DNA of 64,000 nt from Methylohalobius sp964654415 (GCA_964654415.1 CAZZIP010000011.1:20854-84853); one strand, 5' to 3'. Positions 50,604 through 60,714 are shown, counted from the stretch's first letter. Translations and numbers: made by a program. Notes: generated from the letters alone by a model not told the origin.

Positions 50604-53600
50604 TTAATCGCCTAAAATCTGTCGCCACGACAGCCTCCCACGGCTACCTGGAGCCTTACTCTCCAAAACGGTGGTCAGATTACCGCTACTCTGGCTGATC
50701 AGCTTGAGTTCAGTCTGCTTATCCTTGTCTATTGGCGCAGGTGTAGTAGGAATAGCATCCATTTTCATGCCCGAAGGAGGCAGATTTTCATCGGCACCGT
50801 CGCCGTTTTCGTCGTAGGCAATGCGGTCGGCATCGTTGATCTTCAAATCGCCATTGACGTCGAAAGGCGCTTGAGAAAGCCTAGAACCAGTCAGGTAGTC
50901 CAGTTCCATGAGCCAGCCACTGCCACCTGCAGCGCAGGGGTCAGAGGAATCAGGAATTAGGGTCACGAAAACGAAGCGCTGGTCACGGGCAATGGGATTG
51001 AACGCTACCCGCTCGCCGCTGGTGGGAAGATCCATGAACCACCCCCGCTTGCTGCTTGGACTCACTGAACCGCTAGAACTACGCGAGTACTCCACACTGT
51101 TATTGGAAGTCAGGCGGAACTCGTCGCCAGAGACAGTGGTCACCGTCAACACAGTTTGCTCGACCAATTTGCTGCGGCTAGTGACGGTGTCTACTGAACC
51201 ACCTGGCTCGCTGTCCCAGATACCATAGAGGGTCTGGACAGAGGTGGAGGTCAAGTCAGCTTGTTCTAAATATTTGCCGGTGCCAAAACCGACCATGTAA
51301 CCCCCCTGGGGGTGGGGAACCACCATTGGAGCGGTGGTGATGGGCTGAGATTTGTTGCTTGCGTCTTTAGCGGTGAACAGTTTGCCTTTGGTCCAGTTGG
51401 AGGGGTTGGCATCGGTTAGGTCGAACTTCCACAGATTGCCTTCAAGATCGCCGGCGTAAACAAGGTCGATATCGTCGTCCCCGTCGATATCGACCGGTGT
51501 GGGCGTCGCTAGGCCATTGGGGGTGGAAGCCGTTCCGACACCGGTGTCGATCTTAATGTAATCCCCTGCATCGACCCAATCGCCGTCCAATCCACCTTCT
51601 AAGAACAGAACGAAAAGAACAGCATGGCCCGTGGTCGAGGCATGGCCGTCGGCTTCGCTGTTGTTATAGCCGTTGCCGACGATCAGCGCCCATTTGCCGT
51701 TGTTCATCTTGGCGATCTGGGCCGACTGATGGGTCATAAAGTTAAAGGTCGGTTGATTATAAGTATAACCCAGATCAGGGTCGTTTTCGTCGGTGAACTC
51801 CCATAGTACCAAGCTGGCGGCGTTACTCTCAGAAAAACTGCTTGGGTCGGTAACATCTAAAGCATAATACCCTTGTCCACCGCCATTGAGTCCCCCCGCC
51901 AACACCGTTTTCCAATTGCCGCCGATTTTGGCATCGGCCACCATGGGAGAGCCGTCTACATAGTAGCGGTGGGGGAGGGTAGACTGACCATAGTTGGGAT
52001 CGGTGAGACGGCTTAAGTTTTTGTACACTGGCCCCGGCACGTAAGCGATCCTCTCCTCACCGGTTTCTGCATCTAAACCATGGAGCATGCCGTCGTTAGC
52101 TCCCACATACACCATGGAAGTGCGGCCTGCATTAGCAGAGGCAAAGATGGCGTAGCTACTGTCTAAAAAGCCGGCCTTGGGAGCGCCGACGAAAAATGGC
52201 GTCGAGTGGACGATGTCCCCCAGCTTGCTGGAGCGAGTGCGGAAGCCGGAAACGTCGCTGCCGCGTAGGAAATCCACGCGCTGACTGCCCAGACCGTCCA
52301 CCGTACCTGATGCATCTTTATTTAAATAATCGGCCTGGGTGGTGTCCGTAAGGGCAGAGAGTTCAGACCACCGGAAAGGAATCCCATCCTTGCTGTCGCG
52401 GCTGATGGTAAGGATAGTGCGGCTGGATGGGAGCTGGGTGTCGAGCACATCCCCTGCGTCCCAGTTGGGGATGGAACCGATTGTGCCGGAAAGATCGATG
52501 TCAAAGGATAACAACTGCCCGCTCCAGTCGCCACTATTGAAGCGGGCTTGGAATACCTTACTACCGGACACCAAAGAGGTTGAACTGGTGGCAGCAGAAG
52601 CCGCCGACCCAGTTTTGTTCAAAATATCGGTGAAAATGGCATCGAATGCATCTTTTAAGCTTGCATAGTCATCGGCCAGATAAGCGGTGCTGGTTCCGCC
52701 AGCCGCAGCAATAGTGTTTAACGTGGTCGGATCGACCCCATACGGAAGCGCAAATCCGATGACATAAGTATCTATGCCATCGGCTGTTAGCTCCGCCGCC
52801 GCTGAGGCGGCTTGGGAAAGCGCCAGGCTTGGATCGGAGATGGGATTGCCGTTTTTGTCAGTAGAGGGTAAGCCGTCGGTCAGCAATACCACAAAATTCT
52901 TGCCACACGATTCCGGCAAAGGATAGCAAGAAGCGGTGTAGCCTTCAGAAGCGTTGCTCCAGGTGCCTTTGAAATAATCGCGCGCAGTAAGAAGCGTCCC
53001 TTCGATGGGGGTAAGTCCTGCATTTGTTATGCCGCTTGTGGCGCACGGGGCTGGAGTGCCAGGAATGTTGCACTTGAGCTTGTTGAGCAAGTTGGTCTTT
53101 TGGGTGGCATCAAGTGGCTTGATCGGAACGTGCAAAAAGCCGCGTCCTGGCGAGTCGTTTCTAAACCAAGTGCGGCTGACGTAGTTCCAAGTATTGAACC
53201 TACCAAAATCCAAAATCCCCTGGGCCAGATCGCTGTCGGTAGGGTAAAAGGTAAAAGTTCCAATCAACGTGCTATACCCGGCCGCCGCCTCAGAGGTGCT
53301 GTTTCCCCATATGGGCAGCGCATCGCTGGTGCCTAATTTCTTTCTGAAACAACGATACGAATCCCATGGCCCTCCTGGATAGACCTCGCTGCCGTTGTCG
53401 AAATCAGCCGTCGGGGAATAACAAAAGCCGTTGCCTTGATTGGATGAAGCATAGAAAGGCAAAGCCACGTTGTAATAAATGTATTTTCCGGCATCGGAGG
53501 GGTTTGGAGAACGAAATCGTTTAGTGGAAGAATCGCGCGGGCCAGAGTAGCTTGGGTCGTAATTGGCTGGGTTGTAACTGACGTCATAGGGAGAGTTGTG

Positions 53601-53924
53601 GAGGTAGTAAGCAGAAGGCGTATTCTGCTTGTAAGCCATCAGCCCCATGTTGATTTTGCCAAGATAATCATCGATCAGATTGCGAATCACCGTGCGGGCA
53701 ATTTCAGATTTGCTCTCCGGGCTGTTGGAACCTTTGGCCTCGCCGTTGGGCGCCTCGTCCATGCTGTTGGAATTGTCTAAAATCACCAGTACGTTGGCTT
53801 TGGCGGAAGCGGTGACAAATAGTGGGGATTGAGCCAAGCTCAGCAGACCAGACTGGACGGACGGGCTAATGAGTAGAATACCTACGGTTGTCAGGGTACG
53901 CTTCCAAAGCGGTCGCTGCATCAT
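50604..53924 (-). CDS. pilY1: PilY1-family pilus tip adhesin
   Basis: 1106 aa from ATG 53924, with AGGAGG six bases upstream. Signal TTVGILLISPSVQSGLLSLA is followed by an N-terminal von Willebrand A-like region (VLVILDNSNSMDE with a MIDAS D-x-S-x-S, and KNFVVLLTDGLPSTD). The C-terminal half is the beta-propeller of PilY1: MVYVGANDGMLHGLDAETGE, GGLNGGGQGYYALDVTD, and a calcium loop DIDGDDDIDLVYAGD. A second EF-hand-like DVNGDLKINDADR lies near the end. PilY1 primes pilus assembly and binds surfaces. Confidence 0.95.
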   Translation of the reverse strand: MMQRPLWKRTLTTVGILLISPSVQSGLLSLAQSPLFVTASAKANVLVILDNSNSMDEAPNGEAKGSNSPESKSEIARTVIRNLIDDYLGKINMGLMAYKQNTPSAYYLHNSPYDVSYNPANYDPSYSGPRDSSTKRFRSPNPSDAGKYIYYNVALPFYASSNQGNGFCYSPTADFDNGSEVYPGGPWDSYRCFRKKLGTSDALPIWGNSTSEAAAGYSTLIGTFTFYPTDSDLAQGILDFGRFNTWNYVSRTWFRNDSPGRGFLHVPIKPLDATQKTNLLNKLKCNIPGTPAPCATSGITNAGLTPIEGTLLTARDYFKGTWSNASEGYTASCYPLPESCGKNFVVLLTDGLPSTDKNGNPISDPSLALSQAASAAAELTADGIDTYVIGFALPYGVDPTTLNTIAAAGGTSTAYLADDYASLKDAFDAIFTDILNKTGSAASAATSSTSLVSGSKVFQARFNSGDWSGQLLSFDIDLSGTIGSIPNWDAGDVLDTQLPSSRTILTISRDSKDGIPFRWSELSALTDTTQADYLNKDASGTVDGLGSQRVDFLRGSDVSGFRTRSSKLGDIVHSTPFFVGAPKAGFLDSSYAIFASANAGRTSMVYVGANDGMLHGLDAETGEERIAYVPGPVYKNLSRLTDPNYGQSTLPHRYYVDGSPMVADAKIGGNWKTVLAGGLNGGGQGYYALDVTDPSSFSESNAASLVLWEFTDENDPDLGYTYNQPTFNFMTHQSAQIAKMNNGKWALIVGNGYNNSEADGHASTTGHAVLFVLFLEGGLDGDWVDAGDYIKIDTGVGTASTPNGLATPTPVDIDGDDDIDLVYAGDLEGNLWKFDLTDANPSNWTKGKLFTAKDASNKSQPITTAPMVVPHPQGGYMVGFGTGKYLEQADLTSTSVQTLYGIWDSEPGGSVDTVTSRSKLVEQTVLTVTTVSGDEFRLTSNNSVEYSRSSSGSVSPSSKRGWFMDLPTSGERVAFNPIARDQRFVFVTLIPDSSDPCAAGGSGWLMELDYLTGSRLSQAPFDVNGDLKINDADRIAYDENGDGADENLPPSGMKMDAIPTTPAPIDKDKQTELKLISQSSGNLTTVLESKAPGSRGRLSWRQILGD

Positions 53925-53934
53925 TCTTTGCCTC

Positions 53935-54468
53935 CTAAGGTGCATAAACCTCTTGCACCACCGCCTGCGCATTGGGGCTGCCCCCACAACCGACTGCGGT
54001 GATACGATATTGGACCTTCCACGAGGCCGCCCCTGCCGGCCAGGATTGATACCCTTCGATCCAATACCTAGGTTGGCAGGCCACTAGCGCTAAGGGGGCA
54101 GTGCCGGTATACGTGCCACGTACGACCCCGTTTGGCGCTGTGGTTTCGTCTTTCCAAACCGGAGGCTGCGGCGGATCCAGCGCCTCCCGAAACCCGCCGG
54201 TAGCATCGCACAGGCCACCGATGCACTCGGCAGTGAAATTGGTCAGACCGGAGGCTCGCCCTGAAGTGGCGATGTCGGCCTCAGCGTCGCGAAGCGCCGC
54301 TTCGGCCGCTTGGAAGGCCAAACCGTAATCGCGGTAATTGCCTGCCATTTTCTCCTCCAACAAGCTAGTCTGCATAGCGGCGACCCCGATTACGGTCATT
54401 ATGAGCAGCATCACCAAACCCACGATCAAGGCAGCTCCGGACTGAGGATGCAATAGGGTTCTATTCAT
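53935..54468 (-). CDS. pilX: Minor pilin PilX
   Basis: 177 aa from ATG 54468 (ATG 54480 also possible, overlapping pilW). SGAALIVGLVMLLIMTVIGV and AAMQTSLLEEKMAGNYRDYG, then LAFQAAEAALRDAE, the PilX_N signature with no canonical FTLIE. The remaining acidic part has several cysteines (AECIGGLCDATG; VACQPRYW; AVGCGGSP). It acts in the minor-pilin priming complex with PilV, PilW and PilY1. Confidence 0.9.
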   Translation of the reverse strand: MNRTLLHPQSGAALIVGLVMLLIMTVIGVAAMQTSLLEEKMAGNYRDYGLAFQAAEAALRDAEADIATSGRASGLTNFTAECIGGLCDATGGFREALDPPQPPVWKDETTAPNGVVRGTYTGTAPLALVACQPRYWIEGYQSWPAGAASWKVQYRITAVGCGGSPNAQAVVQEVYAP

Positions 54469-54476
54469 GTCGCCCC

Positions 54477-55499
54477 TCATGGCAGGCGGTTGCGCAGGCC
54501 GATAGTGGTAGTGAACACTCGCCGCAGATACCGATCTGCCGGTGTCACTGTCGTCTCGTTGAAAGTGTAGGTCTGCGGCTTGTCAGTAACATAATTCTCG
54601 ATGGATCGCAAAAGCAGGCTGATACGAACACTGGCAACGCGGTTCCAGTCGACGACGTCGTTGGCGCGCACAAATTGATCGGTCAGCGTATCGCCGTCCG
54701 AATCCAACCCGTACAGAATCTGCATGTCCTCGACCCCCTCTACCAACTCTTCAGCATCTGCCGAACCATCCTTGCGGTACAGGGCCGGAATGTTAGCGGG
54801 GTTGTTGCGGATGTAAAAAACGCGCGTCGTGATCTTAGCCAGTTCGCCATTGCCGGCGTAACAGGCGCCTAGGTTCTTGGTAGCATTGCCGGGGCTGACC
54901 GAGCTGCCGGTATTGTGAACCACGTTGGTTCCAGCATTCACATTGGTGATCTGGAAAATGGAAACCTTCGAGCAATTGCCTGCGACCACGATGTCGCCTG
55001 CGGAAAAGCCTGAAGCATCAGATACCTTCAGATCAGCAGTAAAGGAACTGGAGTTAGTACAGTCCACTGAATTACTCGGTTGTCCAGTAATGCGGACACC
55101 ATTACCGAACACGCCCCGGATAGCCACGATGTCGCGTCCTCCTAACGGGCTGGTGATACTGCTGTCCACCGCAGGAGTCCAGGCACTGGCGCTGGTAGCC
55201 TCAAAGCCATAAATGGCACTGCCAAAGTTGTACAAGAAAGACGAGGTGTTATTGAGAGTGTTGACGAGGACGCGGGCCTGCCCGGCACAACCCTGGTAGC
55301 CAGCCATGCGGATATCACGTGCTAAAAGTTCTATGGCGAAGCGAGCATTTTCCTGGATCCGGGCAGAGGCGTCAGCTACTCGGTAGGTTTGTTTATTGGC
55401 GAGATAAATTTGGACCATCCCGCCGATGAGAAGCAGCCCCACCACTAAAGCGACCATGATCTCGACCAGGGAAATACCTTGTTGGCTGTCTCGTCTCAT
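54477..55499 (-). CDS. pilW: Minor pilin PilW
   Basis: 340 aa from ATG 55499, overlapping the pilV stop (ATGA). RRDSQQGISLVEIMVALVVG is the prepilin site, then GGMVQIYLANKQTYRVADAS and ARIQENARFAIELLARDIRM with AGYQGC, all typical of PilW. The rest is beta-rich with several cysteines and ends with the PilW C-terminal RRVFTTTIGLRNRLP. Part of the pilus-tip complex. Confidence 0.93.
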   Translation of the reverse strand: MRRDSQQGISLVEIMVALVVGLLLIGGMVQIYLANKQTYRVADASARIQENARFAIELLARDIRMAGYQGCAGQARVLVNTLNNTSSFLYNFGSAIYGFEATSASAWTPAVDSSITSPLGGRDIVAIRGVFGNGVRITGQPSNSVDCTNSSSFTADLKVSDASGFSAGDIVVAGNCSKVSIFQITNVNAGTNVVHNTGSSVSPGNATKNLGACYAGNGELAKITTRVFYIRNNPANIPALYRKDGSADAEELVEGVEDMQILYGLDSDGDTLTDQFVRANDVVDWNRVASVRISLLLRSIENYVTDKPQTYTFNETTVTPADRYLRRVFTTTIGLRNRLP

Positions 55500-56047
55500 G
55501 GCTGGAACACCGTTGCAAAACGCTGGATGACCGGATTGCCCGATCCATCGAACTCGTCTATCCACCAAACCTTGACTGTATAAATATTGCCGCTTCCGTC
55601 GCAGGCATATTCACTCGCTGCCACCGTACCGTCACCGTCGATATCGCCGCCGTCGTCCGGGGTGCTGTCGAGGCAGACCACCCCAACCCCAGAAGGCAAT
55701 GCCTGAGCAACTGTGGTGTTCCATTCAAAAACATCGTGCTCGGCCAACTCCAGTGGGGTGCAGGCTGAAGAGGCACTGCTATCCCAAACACAGCCATGGT
55801 CTGCAGGAGTTGGGTTGTTGTAGAACCCATCTTGGTAGCCGCTCCAGTTGGTGCGCATCCGGTCGGTCATATCGTAAGCCAACAAGGTCGCCTGAGTACG
55901 TAGGTTAGCGCTGTGGTTGCTGTGGAGGCCGGTGGTCTGGAGTCCAGCCAGACCCAAAAGCCCAATCCCCAGCACCAAAACCGCGACCAGGACCTCGATT
56001 AGGGTGAAGCCGCCATGCCTGTGACGGGATAACGGGGGGTTCAACAT
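55496..56047 (-). CDS. pilV: Minor pilin PilV
   Basis: 183 aa from ATG 56047, overlapping fimT by 7 bases. HRHGGFTLIEVLVAVLVLGI, then GLLGLAGLQTTGLHSNHSAN and YDMTDRMRTNWSGY are PilV hallmarks. C-terminal part contains an Asp-rich GGDIDGDGTVAASEYACDG segment that looks like a calcium loop. Confidence 0.93.
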   Translation of the reverse strand: MLNPPLSRHRHGGFTLIEVLVAVLVLGIGLLGLAGLQTTGLHSNHSANLRTQATLLAYDMTDRMRTNWSGYQDGFYNNPTPADHGCVWDSSASSACTPLELAEHDVFEWNTTVAQALPSGVGVVCLDSTPDDGGDIDGDGTVAASEYACDGSGNIYTVKVWWIDEFDGSGNPVIQRFATVFQP

Positions 56048-56598
56048 GAGGTCAGTTCCTCCGTTCGCACCCGACCAGTCGTATTGATGATAATCTTGCG
56101 CCCTTTGCCTAAATTGCATAGGGTGAATGTGCCATCGGCTAAACCGTCGTTGCCGTCGGATTTGATGCCACGGCTGACGCCGCTGGGAAAATAAGAAACT
56201 GCTCTTGCAAAATTGCTGTCTGCGGTTAAGGTCGATCCAGTTAGTGTACCGAACACTCGCAGACGTACATCTGCGTCATCGATTACACCTTTGGTATTGC
56301 CAGGCAGATGGGTGTTGTCCACGAAGACGATGAAGCCTTGCTGCCAGTCCGCTGAACTCGAACAGGATGGCGAGGCCGCGTTAGGATCGGCTGTCTTACA
56401 TACGGTTACCCGTACGCCACGCTTGATCGCTTCGCTGCGCGCCAGGTTGAGCGCCGTTACCAATTCGTTGGCTTGGGTCGCAAGACGATTGCGAATAATA
56501 GTGTCGCGGAAGCTTGGCACAGCCAGGCCCAAAAGAATCACCGCCACGGCGACGGTGACCATCAATTCCGGTAAAGTAAAACCGCTTTGTTTTGCCAT
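56041..56598 (-). CDS. fimT: Minor pilin FimT/GspH
   Basis: 185 aa. Leader MAKQSG, then FTLPELMVTVAVAVILLGLA with the prepilin-peptidase site (Glu at +5 present, Pro at +4 unusual), VPSFRDTIIRNRLATQANEL and VTALNLARSEAIKRGVRVTV, the GspH/FimT signature. First gene of the minus-strand minor-pilin operon; a candidate promoter region lies in the 229-base gap to 56828, where I see no other gene. Confidence 0.93.
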   Translation of the reverse strand: MAKQSGFTLPELMVTVAVAVILLGLAVPSFRDTIIRNRLATQANELVTALNLARSEAIKRGVRVTVCKTADPNAASPSCSSSADWQQGFIVFVDNTHLPGNTKGVIDDADVRLRVFGTLTGSTLTADSNFARAVSYFPSGVSRGIKSDGNDGLADGTFTLCNLGKGRKIIINTTGRVRTEELTSC

Positions 56599-56827
56599 CT
56601 TTTGGTTTGCCTTACGCTTTAAAGCGTAGCCTAAGTTAACCCTAGTTCAAGGCAAGCCAGCTGTGTGTGATAGCGGTCAAACATTTCTAGACAGGCGGGC
56701 CAAGGGGCTTAGGAAACAAAAAGTGACTTATTGCTCCGAAACCCTTTTCTAGCTCAGCTTGCTTCCTTGCCGAAGCTAACAATCGGCCTCTTTGACGACT
56801 TACATCTATTCCCGGTCAAGGAATGAT

Positions 56828-57958
56828 ATGCTTTGCCCCAGTCGATTTGAGCGTAGGCTGCTGAAATTAATGATTCTGACTATCTTGAAAGCCGTCGCTA
56901 TCTCAGCCTTGCTTCTTGGCCTTCCCTTGCTCGGCGCGTGGTGGGCGGGAAAACCGGTCACCCTTTATTTGTATTTTCCTCCTCAGCCTGTTCCAGCAGA
57001 GGCCGAGCCGTTTTCGTGGCCACTGTTTGGGATGGGTCTTTGCATGGAAATTCCTTTATATGGAGGAGTGGGATGGATGCTGGTGAAGTGCTGGCGACCT
57101 GGCCTTAGGCGTTATTCCTTTCCGGCCTGGGGCTTTATCGCGCTGGTATGGCTGGCGGCAGTTTGGTATCTCGCCTGGGTTAGGCCGAAGTGGCTAGGAA
57201 TGCTGGCGGATTTTACCTTCACCCCGCTGTGGCTAGGCTATATAGCTGTAATCAACGCCCTGTGCCAATGGCGCCGCGGCACTTGTCCGCTCACCGAACG
57301 ACCCGGTTTTATGCTCGGGCTGTTTCCTGCAAGCGCTGCGTTTTGGTGGTATTTCGAATATTTGAATCGTTTCGTAGGCAATTGGCACTATCTGGGAGCA
57401 GAAAACCTCACCGGCTGGCAGTATTTTTGGCGCGCGACTTTGCCGTTTTCCACCGTTTTACCGGCATTAGTCAGCACCACCGCTTTGCTTGCTACCTTTT
57501 TTGCACCAGTGGAAGGGCTGCCCTCTTTGCAGCTTCGTTATCCTCACCGTTGGGCGCTTGGGGGGCTGATTTTGGCCAGCTTTGGCCTACTTGGGATCGG
57601 ACTCTGGCCACAGTGGTGCTTTCCCTTGCTGTGGTTAGCGCCTTTGCTTTTGGTGGCCGGATTGCAGGTGCTTTGGGGACAGGAAAGCTACTTTTCCCCT
57701 TTGCACCGGGGGCGTTGGGAAATCGTAGTCTTGCCTATGTTAGCAGGCTTAATTTGCGGTTTTTTCTGGGAGATGTGGAATTACTTAAGTTTTCCCAAAT
57801 GGGTTTATACCGTGCCGTATGTTTCTGAATTTAAGCTATTTGAGATGCCCATCTTAGGATGGGCTGGCTATTTACCGTTTGGCTTAGAATGTGTTTTGGT
57901 AACAGATTGCTTGGCAAAGTGGGGCCAAAAGAGAAAACCCACTGCTCATCCAGCTTGA
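56828..57958 (+). CDS. Multi-pass membrane protein of unknown function
   Basis: 376 aa from ATG 56828 (AAGGA six bases upstream; ATG 56870 is another choice). About ten hydrophobic helices; Trp-rich throughout (WWAGKPVTLYLYFPP, FWWYFEYLNRFVGNWHYLG). The C-terminal phrase FKLFEMPILGWAGYLPFGLE is highly characteristic of a conserved membrane protein, but I cannot name the family. It looks like a carotenoid- or lipid-related membrane protein only by its Trp-rich, aromatic helices, which is weak evidence. Confidence 0.65.
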   Translation: MLCPSRFERRLLKLMILTILKAVAISALLLGLPLLGAWWAGKPVTLYLYFPPQPVPAEAEPFSWPLFGMGLCMEIPLYGGVGWMLVKCWRPGLRRYSFPAWGFIALVWLAAVWYLAWVRPKWLGMLADFTFTPLWLGYIAVINALCQWRRGTCPLTERPGFMLGLFPASAAFWWYFEYLNRFVGNWHYLGAENLTGWQYFWRATLPFSTVLPALVSTTALLATFFAPVEGLPSLQLRYPHRWALGGLILASFGLLGIGLWPQWCFPLLWLAPLLLVAGLQVLWGQESYFSPLHRGRWEIVVLPMLAGLICGFFWEMWNYLSFPKWVYTVPYVSEFKLFEMPILGWAGYLPFGLECVLVTDCLAKWGQKRKPTAHPA

Positions 57959-58046
57959 CCAAGATCAAGCTTTGGCAATACCGCTTATAAATTCCCCCAA
58001 CATTCGTGCTAGCATTTTGCTTTTTGAGATTTTTGGAGGACATTGC

Positions 58047-58964
58047 ATGACTGCCATCGACATCGACGCCGTCAAAGCGTATCTCCTCGATTTGCAGGAC
58101 CGCATCTGCCGCGGACTGGAAACCGTCGAGCCTATGGCGCGCTTTGGCGAGGACCTTTGGGAATACGAACAAGGCCAAGGTGGGGGCCGCACGCGCGTGA
58201 TCGCCGAAGGCGAGGTCTTTGAAAAAGGCGGGGTCAACTTCTCCCACGTGCGCGGCCAGAAATTGCCCGCCGCGGCGACGGCTTTACGGCCAGAACTGGC
58301 CGGGTTTAGCTTTCAAGCGCTTGGAGTGTCGCTGGTCATTCATCCGCGCAATCCTTACGTGCCGACTTCGCACGCTAACGTTCGCTTGTTCGTCGCCGAA
58401 AAGAACGGTCAAGAACCGGTGTGGTGGTTCGGCGGTGGGTTCGATCTGACGCCCTATTATCCTTTCCGCGACGACGTCTTCCACTGGCATCGGACGGCCA
58501 AAGCCGCGTGCGACCCGTTCGGCGCGGACGTTTACCCGCGTTTCAAGCGCTGGTGCGATGAGTACTTTTATCTCAAGCACCGCGGCGAGACCCGCGGGGT
58601 GGGCGGACTGTTTTTCGATGACCTTAACGAATGGAGCTTTGCGCGCTGTTTTGAGTTCCTGCGCTCGGTAGGCGATCATTATTTACCGGCGTATCTTCCC
58701 ATCGTCGAGCGGCGCAAGGACATTCCTTATGGCGAGCGCGAGCGTGATTTTCAAGCTTACCGGCGCGGGCGTTATGTGGAATTTAACCTGATCTACGACC
58801 GTGGCACCCTGTTTGGGCTACAATCGGGGGGGCGCACGGAGTCTATCTTGATGTCTTTACCACCCATGGCCAAATGGGCTTACAACTGGCGTCCACAGGC
58901 GGGCACGCCGGAAGCGCACCTATACGACTATTTACGCCCCCGAGATTGGCTGGGCGAGGCTTGA
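58047..58964 (+). CDS. hemF: Oxygen-dependent coproporphyrinogen III oxidase
   Basis: 305 aa from ATG 58047 with TTTGGAGGACA before it. Family motifs: GEVFEKGGVNFSHVRG, SLVIHPRNPYVPTSHANVR, WWFGGGFDLTPYYPF, GVGGLFFDDL and RYVEFNLIYDRGTLFGLQSG. The enzyme converts coproporphyrinogen III to protoporphyrinogen IX using O2, in haem biosynthesis; so the organism lives at least partly aerobically. Its 3' end overlaps the opposite mlaC gene by 33 bases. hemB lies about 0.7 kb further on. Confidence 0.97.
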   Translation: MTAIDIDAVKAYLLDLQDRICRGLETVEPMARFGEDLWEYEQGQGGGRTRVIAEGEVFEKGGVNFSHVRGQKLPAAATALRPELAGFSFQALGVSLVIHPRNPYVPTSHANVRLFVAEKNGQEPVWWFGGGFDLTPYYPFRDDVFHWHRTAKAACDPFGADVYPRFKRWCDEYFYLKHRGETRGVGGLFFDDLNEWSFARCFEFLRSVGDHYLPAYLPIVERRKDIPYGERERDFQAYRRGRYVEFNLIYDRGTLFGLQSGGRTESILMSLPPMAKWAYNWRPQAGTPEAHLYDYLRPRDWLGEA

Positions 58965-59591
58965 GGCCTTGCGGCCATCTTTGAATGCTTGGCGGTTGCG
59001 TTCGGCAAGCTGCTCAATGAGCGCATTAAGCGATCCGCTCTGGGCGATTTCCTGGTCAAACGTGGTGCGGTAGTTCTTGACCAGATCCACTCCTTCGACG
59101 ACTACGTCGTAAACTTTCCACGCATCGCCCTTGCGGATCATGCGGAAGGCTACCGGCGCCGGCTGTTTACCGGCCTGGACAAATTCGGTCTGTACCGTGA
59201 CTTTGCTCGCCTGAGGGCTCCAATTTCGGATCGGCTTGAAGCGGATTTCCCACTCGGCATACTCCCCGTAGGCAGTAGCATAAGTGCGGATGAGCATGGT
59301 TTTAAATTCCTTCTTGAACCGTTCGCGCTGCTCAGGGGTGGCGGTGCGCCAATGCCTGCCTAGAACCAAAGCAGCGAAACGGTCTACATCAACATGCGGT
59401 TCGATGTAGCGGTCGACGATTTCTACCGCCTTGGCATAATCGACTTTGTAGTTGATCTTTTTAAGCTCTTGCTGGATTTGATCTGAGGTTTGTTTGATCA
59501 ATTGCTGAGGAGGCAGTAAATCTTCGGCCTGTGCCCACCATGCGACACAAAGCCATAACAAAATCCACCCACCAAGTTTCAATTTCTGCAT
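58932..59591 (-). CDS. mlaC: Phospholipid-binding periplasmic protein MlaC
   Basis: 219 aa from ATG 59591 with AAGGAG seven bases upstream. Signal GGWILLWLCVAWWAQAED. Then VDYAKAVEIVDRYIEPHVDV, DRFAALVLGRHWRTATPEQR, FKTMLIRTYATAYGEYAEWE and WKVYDVVVEGVDLVKNYRTT, the MlaC/Ttg2D pattern. It shuttles lipids between inner and outer membranes; the other mla genes are not here. The tail, past SGSLNALIEQLAERN, overlaps hemF in the opposite direction. Confidence 0.93.
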   Translation of the reverse strand: MQKLKLGGWILLWLCVAWWAQAEDLLPPQQLIKQTSDQIQQELKKINYKVDYAKAVEIVDRYIEPHVDVDRFAALVLGRHWRTATPEQRERFKKEFKTMLIRTYATAYGEYAEWEIRFKPIRNWSPQASKVTVQTEFVQAGKQPAPVAFRMIRKGDAWKVYDVVVEGVDLVKNYRTTFDQEIAQSGSLNALIEQLAERNRQAFKDGRKASSLAQPISGA

Positions 59592-59679
59592 CGAACGCTC
59601 CTTAGGTGTTCTGAATTTATTGTTTTTGTTTATCATAATCGTAGCACCCCGAATAAACCAGTACTTAAGAAAAACTTTG

Positions 59680-60711
59680 ATGACCCCAATCCATGCCCAC
59701 TTCCCTCGCTTTCGCGCCCGCAGGATGCGCCGCGATGCGTTCAGCCGCAGGCTGATGCGCGAGCATTTATTGACCGTAAACGATCTTATCTGGCCAGTGT
59801 TTGTCTGCGAAGGCAAAGGCGTACGCGAATCGGTGGCTTCTATGCCTGGGGTTGAGCGTTTCAGTTTAGACCTGTTGCTTAAAGAGGCAGAAGAAGCCCA
59901 TGCCCTGGGTATTTCGGCATTGGCCTTGTTCCCGGTCGTTCCGCCGGAGCGCAAAAGCGCAAGCGCTGAAGAGGCCTGGAACGAAGACGGTCTAATCCAG
60001 CGCAGCGTGCGCGCTTTGAAACAGCGCCTGCCGCAGTTTGGGGTAATCACCGACGTGGCGTTAGACCCCTACACCTCCCACGGCCAGGATGGTCTGATCG
60101 ACGAATCCGGCTATGTCTTGAATGATGAAACCGTCGCCGCGCTGGTAAGACAAGCCCTCTCCCACGCCGAAGCTGGCGCTGACATCGTTGCCCCTTCGGA
60201 CATGATGGACGGGCGCATCGGTGCCATCCGTGCCGCGCTAGAAGAAAACGGTTTCATCCACACTAGGATTTTGGCTTATTCCGCCAAGTACGCTTCCTAT
60301 TTCTACGGGCCGTTCCGGGAGGCGGTAGGTTCGTCCGCCAGCTTAGGCGCTGCCAACAAATTCAGCTACCAGATGGATCCGGCCAACAGCGACGAGGCTT
60401 TAAGGGAGGTGGCAATGGACCTAGAAGAGGGGGCCGACATGGTGATGATCAAACCCGGCTTGCCGTATCTGGATGTCATCCGGAGGGTCAAAGACTGCTT
60501 CGGTGTCCCCACCTTTGCTTATCAGGTAAGCGGCGAATACGCCATGCTCAAGGCTGCTTGTCAGAACGGTTGGCTGGATGAGAAAAAAGTGGTGATCGAG
60601 TCGCTTTTGGCGTTCAAGCGCGCTGGTGCAGATGCCATTTTGACTTATTACGCCAAACAAGCAGCCGGCTGGCTAAAAGATGACCCCATTGCGGCCAGCA
60701 TTTGGGAATAA
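59680..60711 (+). CDS. hemB: Delta-aminolevulinic acid dehydratase (porphobilinogen synthase)
   Basis: 343 aa from ATG 59680. Metal-site segment TDVALDPYTSHGQDG lacks the Zn-binding Cys triad, so the enzyme is of the Mg-dependent type. Schiff-base lysines lie in YSAKYASYFYGPFR and MVMIKPGLPYLDVI. It condenses two ALA molecules to porphobilinogen, the haem-pathway step before HemC. The following membrane-protein gene begins 3 bases later. Confidence 0.97.
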   Translation: MTPIHAHFPRFRARRMRRDAFSRRLMREHLLTVNDLIWPVFVCEGKGVRESVASMPGVERFSLDLLLKEAEEAHALGISALALFPVVPPERKSASAEEAWNEDGLIQRSVRALKQRLPQFGVITDVALDPYTSHGQDGLIDESGYVLNDETVAALVRQALSHAEAGADIVAPSDMMDGRIGAIRAALEENGFIHTRILAYSAKYASYFYGPFREAVGSSASLGAANKFSYQMDPANSDEALREVAMDLEEGADMVMIKPGLPYLDVIRRVKDCFGVPTFAYQVSGEYAMLKAACQNGWLDEKKVVIESLLAFKRAGADAILTYYAKQAAGWLKDDPIAASIWE

Positions 60712-60714
60712 ACC